The translations under genes and the position numbers were made by a program. The notes beneath the pieces are model-generated. The model was not told the DNA's origin. It worked only from the letters and a program-made list of their open reading frames with translations, and did not search any database. From positions 18,330 to 82,329 of the forward strand of contig QCEW01000004.1 of assembly GCA_003280445.1 (NCBI GenBank): DNA of 64,000 bases, given 5' to 3'. Positions 28,057 to 37,490 of this stretch are shown here, piece by piece. Position 1 is the stretch's first letter, and every line of letters begins with the position of its first letter. This DNA comes from Prochlorococcus sp. AG-363-A03 (GTDB lineage: Bacteria > Cyanobacteriota > Cyanobacteriia > PCC-6307 > Cyanobiaceae).

Positions 28057-29502
28057 TTACCTTCCTCCTACAGTTATTGAATCAACTTTTATATGTGGTT
28101 GACCTACAGTGACGTTTACACTTCCACTTACAGACCCACAAAAACCAGCTGCAAGATCAAGATCATCGGCACACATAGATATTCTTGGTAGTATTTCTTT
28201 TGCTTCACCGATTAATGTTGCACCCTTAACTGGCTTATCAAGTTTTCCATTCTTTATTAAATACCCCTCCTCAACTGAGAAGTTAAATTGACCTGTTGGT
28301 CCTACGCTACCTCCACCCATCGATTTACAATAAAGTCCTTCATCAACACTTTTAATTAATTCTTCAGGTGTGAAATTACCTTGCTTTATATATGTATTTC
28401 TCATACGACTAGCAGCAGCAAATGAGAAATTTTGCCTCCTACCACTCCCTGTTCTTGGATGGCCTGTTCTTAAAGAGCCTGCTCTATCTGATAGAAATTT
28501 TTTTAATATCCCATTTTCAATAAGTAAAGTATTTTGTGGTTCCATTCCCTCATCATCCATTGATAGTGATCCAAATGCATGATTTGAAAGACCTTCATCA
28601 ACAGCACTTACAGCCTTATGCGCGATTTGCTTATTAATAGAGTCATGAAAAGGGGATGTTCCTCTTTCTAATTGAGTCGTTTCGAGAAGGTGGCCACAAG
28701 CTTCATGGAATATGACTCCTCCAAACTTATTGGCAAGAACGACAGGCATTTGACCAGCTTCAACATATTCTGCGTAAAGCATCTTCTGAGCACTTTCATT
28801 TAATTCATAAGCACTTTTATCGATTTCCCAATTTCTTAAATCGTCAGTATTGCCTGAACTGCCATATCTTCTAGCAGAAGTCGACCTGTTTTTGCCTTGT
28901 TGTGCTATTACATTTACTCCAACAGTTTGATGAAGACGGATGTCTCTGGCAAATATTCCATCTGAAGCAGCGACGAGGACTTCTTGCCAATTCCTTGAAT
29001 AACTAGCTCTTCTGACTTGTAGATTTTTATTTTTACCAGCGAGTGATTTGGTCGCTTCTAACAGTTTGATAGTTGATTCCTCGAGATCTGGTGAAAGATT
29101 TAACCAATCATTTTTTTTTGTACCAAAATCCTTCATATCTGACAAACCATCAAATCTATCTCTATTTATTGTTGCAGTTACAAGACCTAACATCCCTAAC
29201 GCTTGATTCAGAGCAAATAGAAGACCAGCTTTGGTGAGATCGTTTGTGCTTACAAAACCGTCTTTTTTTCCAAGAAATACTCTAATTCCAGCTCCAATAC
29301 CAAAAGAGGGGCTTACATTTGAAATATCATCTTGTTCAGCCAGAAGGGATATGTTGTCAGATTTCTCTATAAAGATTTCAACAAGGTCTGCCCCTGCGGC
29401 TTTGCCCAGAGCTAATAGATCTTCAATTTGTGGTTTTAATGTTTCGTCAAATGTATGAAATAATAAATTTTCATTTTGTTTAGCTAGTAATGAGTTAGTC
29501 AA
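28057..29502 (-). CDS. tldD: TldD-family zinc metalloprotease
   Basis: A 481-residue catalytic partner of TldE. The zinc site FHEACGHLLE (HExxxH) is near residue 263. Other family blocks: GAGIRVFLGKKDGFVSTNDL near residue 71 and SGSGRRQNFSFAAASRMRNT, read as GSGRRQNFSFAA near 357. The family cleaves unfolded peptides and helps mature some ribosomally made peptides. First gene of the tldD-pmbA-fmt run. No peptide-precursor gene adjoins it here. Confidence 0.94.
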   Translation of the reverse strand: MTNSLLAKQNENLLFHTFDETLKPQIEDLLALGKAAGADLVEIFIEKSDNISLLAEQDDISNVSPSFGIGAGIRVFLGKKDGFVSTNDLTKAGLLFALNQALGMLGLVTATINRDRFDGLSDMKDFGTKKNDWLNLSPDLEESTIKLLEATKSLAGKNKNLQVRRASYSRNWQEVLVAASDGIFARDIRLHQTVGVNVIAQQGKNRSTSARRYGSSGNTDDLRNWEIDKSAYELNESAQKMLYAEYVEAGQMPVVLANKFGGVIFHEACGHLLETTQLERGTSPFHDSINKQIAHKAVSAVDEGLSNHAFGSLSMDDEGMEPQNTLLIENGILKKFLSDRAGSLRTGHPRTGSGRRQNFSFAAASRMRNTYIKQGNFTPEELIKSVDEGLYCKSMGGGSVGPTGQFNFSVEEGYLIKNGKLDKPVKGATLIGEAKEILPRISMCADDLDLAAGFCGSVSGSVNVTVGQPHIKVDSITVGGR

Positions 29503-29637
29503 CTTTTTTTTTTCTTATTATGGCATTTGATTAGGTCAACTGTGTATAAGAATATTAAGAAGATATGTTTATTATTACTATTTAATAAATAAAATAATTG
29601 TATTGGCTCTCTTTGTTGATTAGCAAATTACATCTAT

Positions 29638-30192
29638 TCAATTAGGACCTACCCATTTCTGACCATTTAATCTTTGAAGTACTCTTGAAATAAGTAATGG
29701 TAATGTAGTCTTTTTTTCGTCTATTAGAAAAGATTCAACAATGCTTGGATCTGAATTTGACTCAGCTAATAATATAGTTTTATCTGAGCTTATACTATCT
29801 TGATTGAAACAAAGCCAAAATTTTCTTTGGTAAGAAATTTCACAAAACACCATCCAGCAATCACCTCCTACTACTGGTCTTATTCCTTCTATTAACTTGA
29901 TATTGTTAACTAATGTACCCTTCTCTTCTATAGATGACTTTAATCCAGGAATAAAGTGTTTATTAATAAATTCACTAAATGGCTTATCCTCTAATTTAGG
30001 AGGTTTTACTGGCTTTTTAGGGGTAGCAGATGATTGCCCTTTAGTATTATCCATAGCTTTTTTTTGCTTATCTAATATATTTGAATCAATCTTTACAGCA
30101 GGAGACCGATCTGGAACAACTAAAGAATCAGAACCTAATTTTTCTACTTCATTTGTCGAATCGATTTCTTCGTCAGGTTTTTGATTTTCCAT
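29638..30192 (-). CDS. DUF2996 family protein
   Basis: A 184-residue protein. The N-terminal 75 residues are a polar, Pro/Lys-rich, probably disordered tail (KKPVKPPKLEDKPF). The folded C-terminal domain has FINKHFIPGLKSSIEEKG, then GDCWMVFCEISYQRKFWLCF, whose recognisable part is CWMVFCEISY, and LISRVLQRLNGQKWVGPN. This fits cyanobacterial DUF2996. Function unknown. Same strand as, and downstream of, the ubiX-linked membrane protein. Confidence 0.75.
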   Translation of the reverse strand: MENQKPDEEIDSTNEVEKLGSDSLVVPDRSPAVKIDSNILDKQKKAMDNTKGQSSATPKKPVKPPKLEDKPFSEFINKHFIPGLKSSIEEKGTLVNNIKLIEGIRPVVGGDCWMVFCEISYQRKFWLCFNQDSISSDKTILLAESNSDPSIVESFLIDEKKTTLPLLISRVLQRLNGQKWVGPN

Positions 30193-30264
30193 ATCTTTAT
30201 TTTAGCAAATCTATTATCAAGATTGTCTAGATATTTTTGATTAAATATATTGTTTATTTCTTGT

Positions 30265-30810
30265 TTACCAGTAAAAATAAGATTCATCATTCCAATCACT
30301 AGAAATTGAGTTAACCTGATTGATAGTTTCATCTTCCCTCGTTGGTTCATCGTATTGCTCTTCAAATTCATAAGATCCATCGTATTGAATATTATTATTA
30401 GTACTTATAAAACTCTCCTTAGTTCTATCTTTTCTTCCTATTACTCTAAAATTTGCGTTAATTGTAGGTGATGGATCATTAATATCTCTTTCAATTAAAG
30501 TATTATCGTATGACATGTTTTTATTGTATTTATGCTCATTATTTATTTCGTCTTCGCTTTCGTCTTTAAATTTTAGCTTTTCATATGGTGCGGCCTTATT
30601 TACTCTTGAAATATTAGTTGTAAAAAGATAAGAGAGTATAAAGCCTGATGTGGTTGATATCGCAATATATGTTCCTAATGATAATGATGGTGTATCCCAG
30701 ATTAGTATTCTTAATTTTGTATATTCCTTTTGATTACGTATGCTTAGACAAAGAATTAAAAGTAATGTAGCAAAAAAAGGAGATGTTCTTATTAATGAAT
30801 TAACTTTCAT
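30265..30810 (-). CDS. Conserved membrane protein coupled to ubiX
   Basis: Two N-terminal membrane segments (SPFFATLLLILCLSI and SLGTYIAISTTSGFILSYLF) are followed by a long acidic, polar tail without clear fold. The layout recalls LapA-like or cyanobacterial two-span proteins. The start ATG at 30810 shares an ATGA overlap with the TGA of ubiX, which decides it over the frame's earlier start at 30828. The length is then 181 residues. Function unknown; coupled to ubiX. Confidence 0.72.
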   Translation of the reverse strand: MKVNSLIRTSPFFATLLLILCLSIRNQKEYTKLRILIWDTPSLSLGTYIAISTTSGFILSYLFTTNISRVNKAAPYEKLKFKDESEDEINNEHKYNKNMSYDNTLIERDINDPSPTINANFRVIGRKDRTKESFISTNNNIQYDGSYEFEEQYDEPTREDETINQVNSISSDWNDESYFYW

Positions 30811-31415
30811 TTGTTCGGACCATCCCATCTTTTAATACAATTAAAATCCTCTCCAAGAGAATCAAATAATCTAACTACAATAAAATCTATAATGTCTTCA
30901 ATAGTTTTAGGATTTGTATACCAGGCAGGAATTGGTGGAACTATTAAAGCGCCTGCCATTGCAAGACTTTTTATGTTATTAATATGAATTAGATTCAATG
31001 GTGATTCCCTTGGAGAAATAATCAATGGCCTATTCTCCTTTAAGTGTACATCGGCACATCTTTCTATTAAATCTAATGAAAATCCAGAAGCTATTCTTCC
31101 CAAAGTTCCCATTGAACAGGGAACGATAACCATTCCTTTTGTTTTATGACTACCACTAGCAATTGATGCTGAATGATCATTCCATCTATAGCAGGTTATT
31201 TTACCTGATTTAACTTCAAGCTTATTTCTCCAAAACTCAGATTGAGCGTTGGGTTCAACAGGAATATTAATATTACGTTCACTCTTTGCTACTTCATAGG
31301 CACCTTTGCTAAGAATCAAATCTACTGATTGATTATTTTCTAACAACAGTTGTATCGATCGTTCTCCTATCTGCATAGCAGAAGCTCCTGTAATTGCAAG
31401 AACAATACTTTTCAT
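30807..31415 (-). CDS. ubiX: Flavin prenyltransferase, UbiX family
   Basis: Makes prenylated FMN, the cofactor of UbiD decarboxylases. The 202-residue protein has the FMN-binding N-terminus LAITGASAMQIGERSIQLL (residues 5-23), VPCSMGTLGRIASG near 99, and RPLIISPRESPLNLIH near 133, where RESPL stands for the usual RETPL. It lies six bases after the RNase-R-like gene and overlaps the next gene by four bases. Its partner UbiD is not in the window. Confidence 0.93.
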   Translation of the reverse strand: MKSIVLAITGASAMQIGERSIQLLLENNQSVDLILSKGAYEVAKSERNINIPVEPNAQSEFWRNKLEVKSGKITCYRWNDHSASIASGSHKTKGMVIVPCSMGTLGRIASGFSLDLIERCADVHLKENRPLIISPRESPLNLIHINNIKSLAMAGALIVPPIPAWYTNPKTIEDIIDFIVVRLFDSLGEDFNCIKRWDGPNK

Positions 31416-31421
31416 TTAATG

Positions 31422-33713
31422 TTAATTGTTAGATAAAATATTAATAGTATTTTCATTATCTTCTTCTTTTTCCTTGACAAGTTCTAAATCAATTTGATTT
31501 TTCAATATGTCTACTTTTAATACCCTAACATCAACTTTTTGTGCAAGCTGATAAGTTTTTTTACTCTTTCTTCCCACTAATAAGTTCTGTCTAGATCTAT
31601 ATTCATACCAATCATCACCCAAGGTACTTACATGTACTAATCCTTCAGCAGTTAATTCATCAATTTCAGCAAAAAAACCATAACTTTGTACTCCAGTAAT
31701 AATAGCTGTTACTTCTTTGCCTATAATTTTCTGAGCTTCCCTACTCTGTGCAATAGAAATTATGTTATTTCTGAATGATTTTGATTTTTTCCTTATTTCA
31801 TTTAAATTTTGAACTAATCTGAGGTTTGAATGATTATCAATGTTCTCTTTTAGCTTAGGTGAAAATAAATTCCATTTTATATCTTTCCAGCTATCTTTTT
31901 TACCCAAATCAATACTTTCCTTACTACGACTTGTAGATTTGTTTTTACCATCAGATAGCAGTGAGCTAATCATAAATTGATTAAATATATTCCAGTAATT
32001 TAAAGAGGGACAACACCAAGGAGATTCAAAATTATTTGAATACATTTCAAAAATTAAATCATCATGATCATAATCTCTATAGACATTGGATAGTTTTAAA
32101 TGAACACCAGGAATTATATGCTTAACAAGCTTATGAAGAATTTTCTTTTCAGTACTTGTTTCAAATGCCTTTATTAATTCTGTTGTTGTTACAGTCCCAT
32201 CCACATTAACTATTATCTTTTTATCTAGGGCAAGGGCTGATTTAGTTAATTCATTGATAGATGATTGATCAATTTCTTCTTGCTCTTTATAAATAAAAGG
32301 TAATTTATAACCAACTAGATGTTTTGCAAGAATATGATTTGCAAGCCTAATATATACATCAATGATAGATTGAGAATCACTTCCATCATAGGTTTTAGAC
32401 CAACCATGAAAATCCCTTCCTGGATAAGTTTTATGTAATTCACTTAATCTTTCTAAATTTGGTATATGTTCATCTAATTTTATAGATAAATTATTATTGT
32501 TATTAATTAATTCTGCTGAATGGATAAGAGTATAAATAACTTCTAGATTATCTTTAATTGGTTTAAGTACAATTGGAACTGACTTTGATGTTGCTTTTCT
32601 ATTACATATAGCTTTAAGATGTTTTGGTGTGACAGTACCTACAGGTTTAATAATACTGAGTATAAATTTCCAGTCAGTTACATTCCCTTCGGCATTAATA
32701 TCAATTATTAATGAAATCGCTTCACATTCTTTATCAAGTTTAAATTGTGATGCTGATATAAGTGATTCGTTAAGGAAGTTTAGCCAGTTATTTCCTAAAC
32801 AAATGACTTCGCCTTTATCCTTAAGATATTGATCTAGCTTTCCTCCTAAATTGATTCTTTCAGAAATAGTTGGAGAATGAACCCATATTCTATTACCGCC
32901 TTTATAAGGTTCTGCATATAAAGCAGGCAGTGATGGTGAATTATTTGACTCCCAACTTTCAAACAATAACGAAGGTTGCGATGTTAAGTTTTCTCTTCCC
33001 TTTAATGGGATTTTTTTAGGAGCAATTTTAGGAGCGTCAAAATTTTTAGATATATTATTCTTTGAAAGTAATAACTCAATATCACCTTCTACTCCGCCAT
33101 TTATAGATAACTCTCTAATTATTGATCCTTTAGCTTTGAATTGTGCAATTGGATACTTATTAATCTTTATTTCATGAATTAAATCTTTATCTGGAAGGTT
33201 TTTATTAGAGTCTATTTCATTTTCTAATTCAATAGTTATTGGTATCCTGTCATCTAAGGGATAGGCCTTTAATACTCCAGTTGACTTATCTACCTCTACT
33301 TTTGCGAGCAGAATATCATTATTTCTTTGTAATACACATTGTATTGATCCCTCTGGTGCTCTCCTTTTTACTCCTTGCTTAGTGATTAAAACCATTACGG
33401 AATCACCATGCCAGGCATTATTCAAATTAGCTTCTCTAATATAAATATCTTCACCTTGATCTTCTCTAGAAACAAAGCAATAACCTTTACTACTACATCG
33501 TACCCTGCCACGTAAAAAGTCAATTTCTTGATTAATAGTTAGCTTCTCATCGTTGGTATGTTGGACAATTCTAAGTTTTGTCAGGGCCTTAATTGCAATA
33601 CCTAAATTATCTCTATCAAGTTTCTTTGTTAGCTTTAAGGATTTTTCAAGTTGTGATAATTCTAGTCCTTCCTCTCTGTCAAGATTTTCAAGTATTCTTA
33701 AAACTGATGTCAT
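31422..33713 (-). CDS. RNase-R-like protein with a degenerate RNB active site
   Basis: A 763-residue protein with the full RNase R layout: N-terminal winged-helix-like segment (1-60), cold-shock-like domains (from FLRGRVRCSSKGYCFV near 68), an RNB domain (about 245-600), and a C-terminal S1 domain (VTAIITGVQSYGFFAEI near 668). The RNB active site is lost. Where RNase R has TIDGEDARDFDDAVY, this protein has ESWESNNSPSLPALY (about residues 250-265), so all four catalytic Asp are gone. The TSPIRRY block is replaced by CCPSLNYWNIF near 567. The frame is open throughout, so it is not a decaying gene. It may be an RNA-binding scaffold (inference). Confidence 0.88.
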   Translation of the reverse strand: MTSVLRILENLDREEGLELSQLEKSLKLTKKLDRDNLGIAIKALTKLRIVQHTNDEKLTINQEIDFLRGRVRCSSKGYCFVSREDQGEDIYIREANLNNAWHGDSVMVLITKQGVKRRAPEGSIQCVLQRNNDILLAKVEVDKSTGVLKAYPLDDRIPITIELENEIDSNKNLPDKDLIHEIKINKYPIAQFKAKGSIIRELSINGGVEGDIELLLSKNNISKNFDAPKIAPKKIPLKGRENLTSQPSLLFESWESNNSPSLPALYAEPYKGGNRIWVHSPTISERINLGGKLDQYLKDKGEVICLGNNWLNFLNESLISASQFKLDKECEAISLIIDINAEGNVTDWKFILSIIKPVGTVTPKHLKAICNRKATSKSVPIVLKPIKDNLEVIYTLIHSAELINNNNNLSIKLDEHIPNLERLSELHKTYPGRDFHGWSKTYDGSDSQSIIDVYIRLANHILAKHLVGYKLPFIYKEQEEIDQSSINELTKSALALDKKIIVNVDGTVTTTELIKAFETSTEKKILHKLVKHIIPGVHLKLSNVYRDYDHDDLIFEMYSNNFESPWCCPSLNYWNIFNQFMISSLLSDGKNKSTSRSKESIDLGKKDSWKDIKWNLFSPKLKENIDNHSNLRLVQNLNEIRKKSKSFRNNIISIAQSREAQKIIGKEVTAIITGVQSYGFFAEIDELTAEGLVHVSTLGDDWYEYRSRQNLLVGRKSKKTYQLAQKVDVRVLKVDILKNQIDLELVKEKEEDNENTINILSNN

Positions 33714-33804
33714 AATAAAAGTGGATAATTAGGATAATTAATTTAATTTCTTTGGATTTATGTCTTTAAAAATAAAAAACATAGTGTTTGGTAATGATTT
33801 TTGT

Positions 33805-34101
33805 TTACAAGCTATCATTATTATTTTCTTTTTTGCTTTGTATTAAAAGATTAATACCAATAATTAAGAATACTAATCCAGAAAGTAGTTTTAGGAGGAA
33901 TTCAGGAATAAGATTAGCAATTGATCCACCTGCTAATGCCCCTAGAAGCGTAGCTAGAATAAGAGCTAATGATGAGCCTATAAATACAGCTAAAGGCTTA
34001 TTAGTTGAACTACTTAAAGTTATAGTTGTTAATTGAGTTTTGTCTCCCATTTCAGCAAGAAAAACGGTGAGAAATGTTGTAAAAAGAAGCGTTAAAACCA
34101 T
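33805..34101 (-). CDS. Half-size UPF0016 (Gdt1/Mnx-type) transporter, copy B
   Basis: A 98-residue protein with three hydrophobic segments and one family signature FLAEMGDKTQLTT (residues 14-26; E-x-G-D-K-T). Full-length UPF0016/GDT1 proteins have two such halves, so this gene encodes one half and must pair with another. The neighbouring gene (34111-34464, nine bases upstream) encodes the other. The family exports Mn in cyanobacteria and exchanges Ca/Mn elsewhere; membrane location in the thylakoid or plasma membrane is inferred. Confidence 0.9.
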   Translation of the reverse strand: MVLTLLFTTFLTVFLAEMGDKTQLTTITLSSSTNKPLAVFIGSSLALILATLLGALAGGSIANLIPEFLLKLLSGLVFLIIGINLLIQSKKENNNDSL

Positions 34102-34110
34102 TAAATTTTT

Positions 34111-34464
34111 TCAAGTTCTAATTTTGAATAATGCCAATAAACCTTGTGTTACTAGGTATATTCCTAAACTTAACATAATTATTCCTGAAACAACTATATA
34201 CCTTTGCCTGGGTAAGTTATTTGCTATCCATCTACCGATTAAAACTCCGAGAAGGCTTGTAGAGATAAGTGCTAGTGCTGCGCCAAAAAAAATAATTATA
34301 GGTCTGCCAGACTGAGCAGAAAGAATTAATGTTGCAAGTTGTGTCTTATCTCCCAACTCTGCTAAAAATATTGTGCTAAAAGATGTAATTAAAACACTTA
34401 AAAAAGGAGTTGAGTCCTTTAGATCACTATCTTCTAGTTTAGAATTTGTAGTTGGTTTAACCAT
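34111..34464 (-). CDS. Half-size UPF0016 (Gdt1/Mnx-type) transporter, copy A
   Basis: A 117-residue protein. A polar N-terminal tail of about 20 residues precedes three hydrophobic segments with the signature FLAELGDKTQLATLIL (about residue 33). It is a half-size UPF0016 unit paired with the next gene on the same strand. Heterodimer formation is inferred from the split and from the two-repeat design of the full-length family. Its ATG at 34464 is the first clear start after a long spacer. Confidence 0.9.
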   Translation of the reverse strand: MVKPTTNSKLEDSDLKDSTPFLSVLITSFSTIFLAELGDKTQLATLILSAQSGRPIIIFFGAALALISTSLLGVLIGRWIANNLPRQRYIVVSGIIMLSLGIYLVTQGLLALFKIRT

Positions 34465-34703
34465 TACTTCCCATTAAGCGTTGTTATCTATTTTTATGTT
34501 TATAGAACAATTACATATTATATATAACCTATAGATAATCAAGTTAACAAGTCAGTGTCTGATTTATAGGATTTTATGCAAAATGAAATCTGTCTAAAAA
34601 ATATACGAATACCTATCATAAAAAATTCAAGATCAAATTTTTTTAATTATTCGATACTAATGCCTGTTGTTTAGTAGTATGGGTAAAATTTTTTCTAAAC
34701 ATC

Positions 34704-34787
34704 ATGGGAAACCTATTGCCACTTGTTGCAGTCTTTCTTGCTGGTCCTGCGATAATTGCTTTGATCTTCTATAGAAGAGGTGTTTAA
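34704..34787 (+). CDS. psb30: Photosystem II small subunit Psb30 (Ycf12)
   Basis: A 27-residue single-span peptide beginning MGNLLPLVAVFLAGPAII and ending FYRRGV. The hydrophobic run with Gly-Pro and the closing RRG fits Psb30/Ycf12, a small peptide at the edge of photosystem II near PsbJ/PsbK. The length fits the short form expected in Prochlorococcus. It lies three bases short of the convergent recJ stop. Too short for certain family assignment by eye. Confidence 0.7.
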   Translation: MGNLLPLVAVFLAGPAIIALIFYRRGV

Positions 34788-34790
34788 AGG

Positions 34791-36680
34791 CTAAGCAGCC
34801 TTTCCTAGAGCAATCTCTGCAAAAGTCAGAATCTTTTTTGCAAAAACTTTTTGTTTTGAATTTAGATTCTGAGTTGATCTGGATAAATTTGAAGTAATAC
34901 ACTGACCTTTCGCGTTTGTGATTAATATATTTTTATCGTCTATTAATTGACATTTGTATTGCTGGTTATGGAGTTGCAAATCAATAATTTCTTTATAATG
35001 TTTAATATCAATTATATTTAATTGAAGTGTTTTTATTTTTTTCCAACTATTAAATTCAACGTAAAAAGCAATATCTATAAAATCATTTTTCTTTATATTT
35101 ATATAATTATTCCATTTTATTGCCTCTATTGATGATGTCCCATCATCAATAGTCATCTTTAAATGGTTACCCTTAAGTTTGTATATGTCTACAATCCTAC
35201 ATTTTCTAGTCCAAAAGATTGGTGCAGGATTCATTATTCCAAATGGTCCAATTAATTTTAACTGTTTAAAGAGATCACTATTAATATCTTTTAGACTGAT
35301 GTGTACATCTGGATTTATTGACTTACTTAAATTAATATTTTTAAATTCTCTATGGGCTATAAAATTTAGTCTTTCCTTAAGTTTGTTAATATTTTCTTCT
35401 TTAATAGAAAAACCGGCAGCAGCTGAATGTCCTCCATGAGCTATTAGAAGATCATCGCATTCGTCTAAGGCGTGATTTACCTTTAAGCTGCTGTTTGATC
35501 TTACTGATCCTCTGAAATAACCATCATTAGCTGCTGAAAGTATTGCTGTGGGTAAATTAAACTTATCAACGATTCGTGCAGCCACTATCCCTATTACTCC
35601 ATGGTGCCAATCTCTATTAGTGAGTACTAAGAATTTTCTGTTGCTACTATATTCACTTACTGCTATTTCTAATGCTTCTTGTTCAATTAAGGATGTAATT
35701 CTTTTTCGTTCTTTATTCATTGCAAAACATTCTATGGAGAGCTTATCAACAGTTTCATTCGATTGAGTCGTAAAAAGTCTAATGATAAGTTTTGGATCAC
35801 CAATTCTACCAACAGCATTAATTAATGGTGCAATCTTATAACCTATATCCTCTGATGATATATCAATATTGTCAATTGATAGCTTTTTCAAAATAGATTT
35901 AATTCCTAGATTTGTTGTTCTATTAATTTTTGGCAAGCATTCCTTAAGCCATTTTCTATTGGCTCCTTTAAGTGGGGCCATATCCGCTACAGTACCGATA
36001 CAAAAGAATACATCTGCTGTAGTATTGTTTATATCATAATTTATTTTTTTGCATATATTTATTGCTAGCAAATAAGCGATACCAACGCCTGCTAAATATT
36101 TATAGGGAGAGTTAGTAGGTGTTCTCTCAGGGTGTATTAATGAAAAAAATTCTAATTTTTTGTTAGGAATCTTATGGTGATCTGTTATAATTAAATCAAT
36201 GCATAATTCATTTGCTTTTTTAATTGCTTCAAAAGCTGATATACCATTATCCACAGTAATTATAAGTTTTATTTGTTGATTATTTATTTCTTTTATTATG
36301 TTTAGATTAAGTCCATACCCTTCATCTTGTCTTGAAGGTATATATGGTTTTACTCTTGCACCAAGTTTGGTTAATAACTCAACCAATAATACGGTACTAG
36401 TAATACCATCAGCGTCATAATCCCCACATATTGCAACTTGTTCATTTCTTTCGCATGCCTTAATTATTCTTTTAGTAGCTTTGCATAACTCACTAAAATG
36501 GGCTTCTGCATTTGGCAGCTCTGATGGTGCTAGATATTCTTGCAATTCATTTTTTATATTTATACCTCTTCTAATTAAGACTTTCTGTAAAATAGTGTTT
36601 AAATTGTTATTATTTAAATTATCTTCTACTATTGGTTTAGGTAATATCCATTTTTTGATTTGATAATTATCTGTTTTCAA
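34791..36680 (-). CDS. recJ: Single-stranded-DNA 5'-exonuclease RecJ
   Basis: Acts in recombination and mismatch or base-excision repair. The 629 residues include the DHH-family metal motifs: CGDYDADGITSTV near residue 85, TDHHKIP near 164, and the DHHA1 block HGGHSAAAGFSI near 415. A C-terminal OB-fold-like domain follows. All metal ligands I can recognise are intact. Faces the psb30 gene tail-to-tail and is divergent from the HAD-phosphatase gene. Confidence 0.95.
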   Translation of the reverse strand: MKTDNYQIKKWILPKPIVEDNLNNNNLNTILQKVLIRRGINIKNELQEYLAPSELPNAEAHFSELCKATKRIIKACERNEQVAICGDYDADGITSTVLLVELLTKLGARVKPYIPSRQDEGYGLNLNIIKEINNQQIKLIITVDNGISAFEAIKKANELCIDLIITDHHKIPNKKLEFFSLIHPERTPTNSPYKYLAGVGIAYLLAINICKKINYDINNTTADVFFCIGTVADMAPLKGANRKWLKECLPKINRTTNLGIKSILKKLSIDNIDISSEDIGYKIAPLINAVGRIGDPKLIIRLFTTQSNETVDKLSIECFAMNKERKRITSLIEQEALEIAVSEYSSNRKFLVLTNRDWHHGVIGIVAARIVDKFNLPTAILSAANDGYFRGSVRSNSSLKVNHALDECDDLLIAHGGHSAAAGFSIKEENINKLKERLNFIAHREFKNINLSKSINPDVHISLKDINSDLFKQLKLIGPFGIMNPAPIFWTRKCRIVDIYKLKGNHLKMTIDDGTSSIEAIKWNNYINIKKNDFIDIAFYVEFNSWKKIKTLQLNIIDIKHYKEIIDLQLHNQQYKCQLIDDKNILITNAKGQCITSNLSRSTQNLNSKQKVFAKKILTFAEIALGKAA

Positions 36681-36740
36681 AAGGTTACCTAGATTGATTT
36701 CTTAGTAATCATAATTATATTTCTTTTATACTGAATTAAC

Positions 36741-37487
36741 ATGAATACGTTAGAAGCAGTCTTTTGGGATGTAGATGGAACGATAGCTGACACTGAGATG
36801 TGTGGGCACAGAACAGCTTTTAATTTGGCTTTTAAGGATTATGATTTGGATTGGCAATGGAATGAGAGTCAATATCTAGAACTTCTAAAAATTTCAGGAG
36901 GTTTAAAACGTATCATCCACTATCGAAACTCAATAAAAAGTGCTCTTAGTGACAGCCAATGTTCCAGAATTCAATCAAGAAAGCGTTTTCATTACAGCAA
37001 TTTAATTGAATCTGGAAAAATAACAGTGAGAGAAGGAGTACATAGGCTTATGAACGAACTCTCTTGCTTTCAAATAGAGCAATTTATTGTTACAACAAGT
37101 GGTAGAGATTCCGTGGAACCATTGTTGAAAAGCTCATTGGGTTCTCATTTGAAAAATTTTTCGGGGATAGTTACTTATGAAGATGTGAAAAGGCATAAGC
37201 CATACCCCGATGCATATCAGCTAGCACTTAAATTGAGTAAGAAATCTGAAATTAATTCCATAGCTATTGAAGACTCTATTATTGGGGTTGAGTCTGCTAA
37301 GGCTGCAAATCTAAATTGCCTTTTGACATTGTCACCTTGGACAAGTTCTATCAATAATATTTCTAGAAAAGCTAATGCATGTGTTAATGGCCTTGGTAAT
37401 GACGAAAATCCAGCTAAATTAATTTATGGTAAACAATTAATTAACAACAATGTCGATGTTGAATATTTGACACATATTATTAATTGA
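36741..37487 (+). CDS. HAD-superfamily phosphatase, CbbY-like
   Basis: A 248-residue haloacid-dehalogenase phosphatase. Motif I FWDVDGTIADTE is at residues 8-19 (nucleophile and acid Asp), motif II TTSGRD near 120, Lys in HKPYPDAY near 155, and motif IV IAIEDSIIGVESAKAA near 176. A helical cap follows motif I, as in CbbY/beta-phosphoglucomutase-like enzymes; CbbY removes inhibitory sugar phosphates around Rubisco. The substrate is not readable. It ends three bases before the ycf20 gene. Confidence 0.9.
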   Translation: MNTLEAVFWDVDGTIADTEMCGHRTAFNLAFKDYDLDWQWNESQYLELLKISGGLKRIIHYRNSIKSALSDSQCSRIQSRKRFHYSNLIESGKITVREGVHRLMNELSCFQIEQFIVTTSGRDSVEPLLKSSLGSHLKNFSGIVTYEDVKRHKPYPDAYQLALKLSKKSEINSIAIEDSIIGVESAKAANLNCLLTLSPWTSSINNISRKANACVNGLGNDENPAKLIYGKQLINNNVDVEYLTHIIN

Positions 37488-37490
37488 TCA

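Noticed and set aside
30144-30380. A 78-codon minus-strand frame overlapping the ends of two genes
   Set aside because: It overlaps the DUF2996 gene and the ubiX-linked gene in another frame, and its composition is Lys/Asn/Met-rich and featureless.
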